Assembly: GCF_000737715.1 (NCBI RefSeq) | Contig: NZ_JPRN01000004.1 | Span: 231,147-295,146 of the forward strand | DNA: 64,000 nucleotides | Source: Chryseobacterium sp. JM1 | Lineage (GTDB): Bacteria; Bacteroidota; Bacteroidia; Flavobacteriales; Weeksellaceae | Direction: 5' to 3' | Shown here: positions 60,245 through 64,000 of the stretch, piece by piece | Layout of the letters: each line of letters starts with the position of its first letter | Numbering within the stretch: position 1 is the stretch's first letter | Made by a program: the position numbers and the translations under genes | Notes under the pieces: model-generated | What the model saw: the letters and a program-made list of their open reading frames with translations, nothing else | The model's database searches: none | Told to the model about the DNA's origin: nothing

Positions 60245-61378
60245 TTATTTATATAAAAAAGCAAAGTGAGCAGGAATATTCCCGCCTTCTGTTTTCCACT
60301 TGAATTTCCCGGTCTTGTCGAAACAGTACACATATCCTGTGGTCACATAGTTTTTCGCATCCGTTAGATAGATATCTTCTGTATAAGGATTTACAGCAAT
60401 TCCGTAAGGTGCTTTGATCTCGTCCACATATTGCTGGTCGATAATTTTGTTGGAAATAACCTGTTCTGTCTTTACATCGATGATTCCAAAGGTCTTGACG
60501 TAAGCATGGGTATTGTAATTAAATTCATTACCATAATAATACAGCTTGTCATTCACGATCGTCATTCCGCTTACAGCAACGTGAAAGTCTTTTTTCACGG
60601 TTCCTGTAGCAGCATCCACAAGGAAAAGACTGGATGGAATATTGTAATAATCTCCTCTGGAACTTACATATAAATCTCCGTAATTATCTTTTTTAATACG
60701 ATGAAGATTAATGGCTACATCAATTTTCTTGGTTTGCGTAAAGCTGTTCAGATCAATAACGGAAACGGTTTTATCATAATTCGGGAACATATATCCCCCG
60801 GAATTGGCTACAAAAAGCTGATCTCCCATCACTTCTATTTCTTCCGGCTGATATCCGACTACGACCTGTCTCTCGATGTTCAGGGATGTGGTATCAATTT
60901 CTACTACTTTTCCCGGAGGAGAGTTAGGATTTAATTCAACCGGACCTGCGTAGCTGCTGGCATAGACTTTATTGCCTTTAAAAGCCAGATAACGGCAATT
61001 CTGCAGCTGTATGGTTTTAATTCGTTTGGCCGTTTTTGCTTCCAGGACTTCAATTTTATTGGAAACATTCACCACCACATACATTTTGCTTCCGTAGATC
61101 ATGATATGGTTTCCCACATCACCCAATTCTTTTACCACAGAAGGATTAGTTTCTCCGTAAATATTCTTGCGGTATGTTCCTGTCGCATAATCGAAATAAT
61201 CGAGCGTACATTTGTTGCTGCCCATATTTCCTTCGTTCAGAAGATAAAACCCTTTAATAGGAGTATCTTCACCGTTGCTTACCTCTTTAGTTTCCGAAGG
61301 AACTATATTGTCATCTGTCCTACATGAGAACAGAAAGAAAAGAGTAAAAGCCAGCAGGCAAAAGTTTAGTTTTTTCAT
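60245..61378 (-). CDS. btuG: BtuG-like cobalamin-binding surface lipoprotein (DUF5074 propeller)
   Basis: The 377-residue lipoprotein (FFLFSCRTDD, lipobox cysteine at about 19) folds as a YncE-like seven-bladed propeller. The repeats include GFYLLNEGNMGSNKCTLDYF, MYVVVNVSNKIEVLEAKTAK, GDQLFVANSGGYMFPNYDKT and YGIAVNPYTEDIYLTDAK. In Bacteroides thetaiotaomicron, BtuG proteins of this type sit on the BtuB lid and bind B12 very tightly. Here the gene overlaps the BtuB-like gene by 4 bp (ATGA), which suggests translational coupling and a BtuB-BtuG complex. B12 binding is inferred from family, overlap and the riboswitch. Confidence 0.85.
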   Translation of the reverse strand: MKKLNFCLLAFTLFFLFSCRTDDNIVPSETKEVSNGEDTPIKGFYLLNEGNMGSNKCTLDYFDYATGTYRKNIYGETNPSVVKELGDVGNHIMIYGSKMYVVVNVSNKIEVLEAKTAKRIKTIQLQNCRYLAFKGNKVYASSYAGPVELNPNSPPGKVVEIDTTSLNIERQVVVGYQPEEIEVMGDQLFVANSGGYMFPNYDKTVSVIDLNSFTQTKKIDVAINLHRIKKDNYGDLYVSSRGDYYNIPSSLFLVDAATGTVKKDFHVAVSGMTIVNDKLYYYGNEFNYNTHAYVKTFGIIDVKTEQVISNKIIDQQYVDEIKAPYGIAVNPYTEDIYLTDAKNYVTTGYVYCFDKTGKFKWKTEGGNIPAHFAFLYK

Positions 61379-63405
61379 AATGTAAAGCTTACAATAAGTT
61401 TAAAATTTCTTCCGGGCATCGGATAATTCCTGACCACGTCATAGTATTGATTAAGGACGTTATTGACCTCAAAACCGGCTTTAATCTGGTGGGAATGCCA
61501 GTTGATTTTTTTTTGTACGGATAAATCGTGCGTGTACCACGGCTGAAGATAATTGGCTTTGATATTATTCAGCTGAGCATCATAACGCTCTCCGGTATAC
61601 ATAAAACTGTAATTGAAGCTCCAGTCTTTATAATCCGCCATCATGGTAAAAGTTAGCGCATGCCAAGGCACATAAGAGATCTGGTCGCCGTAATAATCGT
61701 CACTTTTATCGGTATAATCTCCGGCACGCTGATAGGTATAGCTTACCAAAGGTTTCAGTTTCACTTTATTGATATCAAATTCCGCCTGAACATTCACGTC
61801 TGCTCCGATGATTTTCACTTCACCCAGATTCACCATCATCCATCTGAAAAGATTGGTGGTAGGTACAGCAATAATTTTGTTCTCTACTTCATTATAATAA
61901 CCATCCACTTTCACATAGATGCCTTTAAAAAACTGATGGTCATAGAGCTTTTGGTAAGTAAAACCTGCATCGTACTGGTTCGTGTATTCAGGTTTCAGCA
62001 TCACATTTCCGATCATCGTGTAATACAGATCATTGAAAGTCGGCATCCTGAAGACTCTTTTGTAGAAAGCCCTTACGGTAAGCTCTCTGGATTGAAAAGG
62101 CTGGTAGCTCAGGAAAGCAGAAGGAGTCCATTCGGTTTTATCAGGAGATTTTGCATTCATCTTCACTTCTTCATGGACAAAAGTTCCGAGAAGGCTTCCC
62201 AAAAATTTAAAACGGTTCCACTGATAGGTCGTGGCAAAAGCAACGAGTGAAGTATATCGTGTAGGATATGAAAAATCCCTTAAACTGGCATCGAGATTAT
62301 TATACTGAAAGTCAAAGCTTGCACTTACATCCCAGTTTTGATTAATAGAATAGATATTGGAATTGGAAAAATAGAGCTCTCTTTGAACATAAGAATTGTC
62401 TATCGGCAAAACGGTTGTTGCCACATTCACCGTATCTAAAAATCGGGTGTAGTCATAGGCAAATTTAGCTTTGAGCTGCGTTTCGAATTTTGGAAATAGT
62501 TTTTTACGGAAACTGGCCTGAACAAAATAGTTCTCATCCAGCATCTGCTGACCTTTAGGCGTGAAATTATTATTAACAATGGCTGTGGGAACTCCACGAT
62601 CTGAAATATAGCCGAATCCGCGTACACTCCAGCTTCCATCATTAATAGTTCCGTTTAAGGCACCTTCAAAACGCTTCGCACGGATATAGGAATCATATCT
62701 TCTCGCAATGGTATCATTGGCAACGGAACCGTCAGAATTTTTCTTTTCATATTTAAACTTATACAATCCCTTACTCTGTACAAATTCTGAACTGAAACTT
62801 GCCGAAATTCTGTCTGAAAGCTTCTGTTCCACACGGAAAGAAGGATTAAATAAACTGATGGAGCCTAACTTCAGCTTTACCGTTAAGTTGGTCTTCTGAT
62901 CCCCTTTAAAAACAGGTATTTTAGGCTGAAGATAAATAGATCCGGAAGATCCGAAGTCCTTTGCAGGCTGAAAAATTTCACTTTTCTGGCCGTTGTATAA
63001 AGATATGGCTTCAAGATCATCGAGTGAAAACTTTCCAAGATCCACGATTCCGTTCTGAATATTTCCCAGCTGGATCCCGTCATAGAAAACACCCACATGC
63101 TGGCTTCCCATACTCCGGATATTCACCGTTTTCAGGCCGCCCATCCCGCCATAATCTTTGATCTGAACTCCTGAAAAATACCGTAGGGCATCAGCCACCG
63201 ACTGACTGTTCAGCCTTTCAAGCTGTTCCCCGGAAAGGACCTGTGCAGGAAGAATTTCTTTAAAATCTTTTTTGTAAATCTGAATAGGAAGAATGGTTTT
63301 CACCCTGACGGTGTCTACGGATTGTGAGAATAGAAGTTGAGATGCTGCCACAAATAATGTGATAACGCCTTTTTTAAACTGAGAAGCAGTATATTTTCTG
63401 ACCAT
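61375..63405 (-). CDS. btuB: TonB-dependent cobalamin receptor, BtuB-like
   Basis: The 676-residue protein has a signal peptide (LFVAASQLLFSQS) and a short plug with QIYKKDFKEILPAQVLSGEQ, SVADALRYFSGVQIKDYGG, GLKTVNIRSMGSQHVGVFYD and LDDLEAISLYNGQKSE. The barrel ends in an aromatic C-terminus (RNFKLIVSFTL). There is no CarboxypepD_reg domain. The cobalamin riboswitch 115 nt upstream and the BtuG-like gene that overlaps its 3' end by 4 bp make B12 or a related corrinoid the likely ligand. It is the first gene of the operon. Confidence 0.88.
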   Translation of the reverse strand: MVRKYTASQFKKGVITLFVAASQLLFSQSVDTVRVKTILPIQIYKKDFKEILPAQVLSGEQLERLNSQSVADALRYFSGVQIKDYGGMGGLKTVNIRSMGSQHVGVFYDGIQLGNIQNGIVDLGKFSLDDLEAISLYNGQKSEIFQPAKDFGSSGSIYLQPKIPVFKGDQKTNLTVKLKLGSISLFNPSFRVEQKLSDRISASFSSEFVQSKGLYKFKYEKKNSDGSVANDTIARRYDSYIRAKRFEGALNGTINDGSWSVRGFGYISDRGVPTAIVNNNFTPKGQQMLDENYFVQASFRKKLFPKFETQLKAKFAYDYTRFLDTVNVATTVLPIDNSYVQRELYFSNSNIYSINQNWDVSASFDFQYNNLDASLRDFSYPTRYTSLVAFATTYQWNRFKFLGSLLGTFVHEEVKMNAKSPDKTEWTPSAFLSYQPFQSRELTVRAFYKRVFRMPTFNDLYYTMIGNVMLKPEYTNQYDAGFTYQKLYDHQFFKGIYVKVDGYYNEVENKIIAVPTTNLFRWMMVNLGEVKIIGADVNVQAEFDINKVKLKPLVSYTYQRAGDYTDKSDDYYGDQISYVPWHALTFTMMADYKDWSFNYSFMYTGERYDAQLNNIKANYLQPWYTHDLSVQKKINWHSHQIKAGFEVNNVLNQYYDVVRNYPMPGRNFKLIVSFTL

Positions 63406-63448
63406 TAGCTCATTGAGAATAATATTGACGCTAATGGATATAAGATAG

Positions 63449-63456
63449 CAAAGATA
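63449..63456 (-). promoter_or_regulatory. Possible second -7 box between riboswitch and btuB
   Basis: The minus strand reads TATCTTTG, the same box as at the main promoter, 43 nt before the btuB ATG and downstream of the riboswitch. No TTG lies at the -33 distance, so activity is doubtful. Confidence 0.25.
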
Positions 63457-63520
63457 AAGCGCAGCTGTTACTGCACAGAATCATTGTTGTCCTAAGCTTT
63501 ATTCCACGAAAGCATCAAAC

Positions 63521-63687
63521 GTTTATCTTCTGGCAGGTCTTCTGACTTACTCCGTTTTTGAAATCCTTCCCATTAAAAAACAGTGGATATACTCTTCAAA
63601 AACTTTGATGTGGAGCTTACAGCAGCGGGTCTGTCCCGGATTTTCACCGGATTCCCTTTTAAGTGCTTGTTACAGCGCACCAGATTT
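63521..63687 (-). ncRNA. Cobalamin riboswitch
   Basis: The transcribed strand contains the conserved aptamer blocks in order: CGAAATCTGGTGC, GGGAATCCGGTGAAAATC, GGGACAGACCCGCTGCTGTAA and, near the end, AGTCAGAAGACCTGCC (the B12 box, 63532-63547). The core is intact and typical. It lies between the promoter at 63691-63719 and btuB, so B12 should repress the whole operon. The downstream GTGCAG/CTGCGC hairpin near 63458-63476 may be part of the expression platform. Confidence 0.93.
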
Positions 63688-63690
63688 CGG

Positions 63691-63719
63691 CAAAGATAGA
63701 AAATAATTAACAGATGCAA
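63691..63719 (-). promoter_or_regulatory. Promoter of the cobalamin operon
   Basis: On the minus strand TTG, 18 nt, then TATCTTTG, placing the transcript start right before the aptamer. Confidence 0.7.
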
Positions 63720-63842
63720 TACATCACATAATAAATTAGCTATCAGTACTATAAAAACGCTCTACATCGAATTTCTTTCACGGTTAATCATCGCAAAAAT
63801 AAATATGTTCAGGAGTATGTATTAAACCCCGGTGGCTGATTT
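63720..63842. other. Region between transposase fragment and cobalamin promoter
   Basis: No gene or RNA that I can support. It should contain the right end of the IS110-type element, but no terminal inverted repeat is evident, as is usual for that family. Confidence 0.4.
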
Positions 63843-64000
63843 CTATGACGTTACCAAATTATTTATATAATTTTTTTCATAGGGCTTTTGTTTATTGATA
63901 ACGGCAAAAGCCCTATGGATAATTTTATTTCTCACATTATTCAGTACCAGCATTTTATTTTTTCCCTCAGCTACCTTTCTTAAATAATATTCTCTAAGAT
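63843..64000 (-). mobile_element. IS110-family transposase, C-terminal end (partial)
   Basis: On the minus strand a frame runs in from the right edge and stops at 63843-63845 after about 51 residues. It reads REYYLRKVAEGKNKMLVLNN, then VRNKIIHRAFAVINKQKPYE and KNYINNLVTS. The K-V-A-E-G-K-x-K-M-x-V-L-N-x-V-R-x-K pattern followed by a R-x-F-A-V-I segment is the usual end of IS110/IS1111 (Transposase_20) enzymes. A 13-bp inverted repeat (CATAGGGCTTTTG, 63878-63890, and its complement, 63905-63917) lies inside it. The rest of the element is outside the window. Confidence 0.75.

Noticed and set aside
63878..63917. 13-bp inverted repeat as a terminator
   Set aside because: It lies within the transposase coding end and lacks a T-run on the strand where a terminator would be needed; it is kept only as an oddity of the fragment.

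Overview
The window reads as chromosomal DNA of a flavobacterium of the Weeksellaceae type, most likely Chryseobacterium or a close relative. The evidence is AT-rich DNA, Bacteroidota promoters (TTG or TTTG, about 19-20 nt, then TANNTTTG), several type IX secretion (T9SS) sorting-domain proteins, BtuG-like surface proteins, an LptD of Bacteroidota type and few clear Shine-Dalgarno sequences. The genus is an inference from gene content and style. No rRNA gene, CRISPR array or prophage was seen. The only mobile DNA recognised is the C-terminal end of an IS110-type transposase cut by the right edge.

Layout. 1-5.2 kb: iron handling, with a partial low-affinity iron permease family protein, a PepSY membrane protein, an LTxxQ-like lipoprotein and a TonB-dependent siderophore receptor behind a Fur-box-like site; dispersed repeats lie on both sides. 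5.3-8.7 kb: the str operon (rpsL-rpsG-fusA-rpsJ). 8.9-29 kb: mixed housekeeping and envelope genes: a GT-C type glycosyltransferase, Dps, pncB, an isochorismatase-fold hydrolase, two tandem Cys-rich peptides with double-glycine leaders, a T9SS cargo protein, rmuC, a LytTR regulator, a CPBP protease, an RNA methyltransferase, an Ala-rich lipoprotein, 5-formyl-THF cyclo-ligase, a TrhO with an extra C-terminal domain, and an HtrA protease.

29.2-44 kb: an AraC-type regulator followed by thirteen same-strand genes that form a complete benzoate-to-TCA route: catB, catC, catA, benABC, a benzoate transporter, benD, an outer-membrane porin, a DHA2-type MFS transporter, pcaD, a fused pcaI-pcaJ and pcaF. 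Every enzyme from benzoate through catechol and beta-ketoadipate to acetyl-CoA and succinyl-CoA is present, together with likely entry routes across both membranes.

44.3-55.6 kb: RidA, LptD, an N-acetylmuramoyl-L-alanine amidase, a tRNA-Glu/rpsT/tRNA-Glu/tRNA-Glu cluster, a membrane-anchored AraC regulator with a serine hydrolase, and a GntR/FadR regulator with an MFS exporter that share a perfect palindromic operator candidate. 55.8-63.7 kb: a T9SS-sorted protein and a cobalamin uptake operon: promoter, cobalamin riboswitch, BtuB-like receptor, BtuG-like propeller lipoprotein, a surface lipoprotein and a large T9SS-sorted protein with a second BtuG-like propeller.

The strongest candidates for something little described are the B12 operon with its T9SS-routed multi-module propeller protein, the tandem Cys-rich double-glycine peptides, the TrhO with a U32-peptidase-like C-terminal domain, and the single-operon benzoate pathway with its operator-like inverted repeat.
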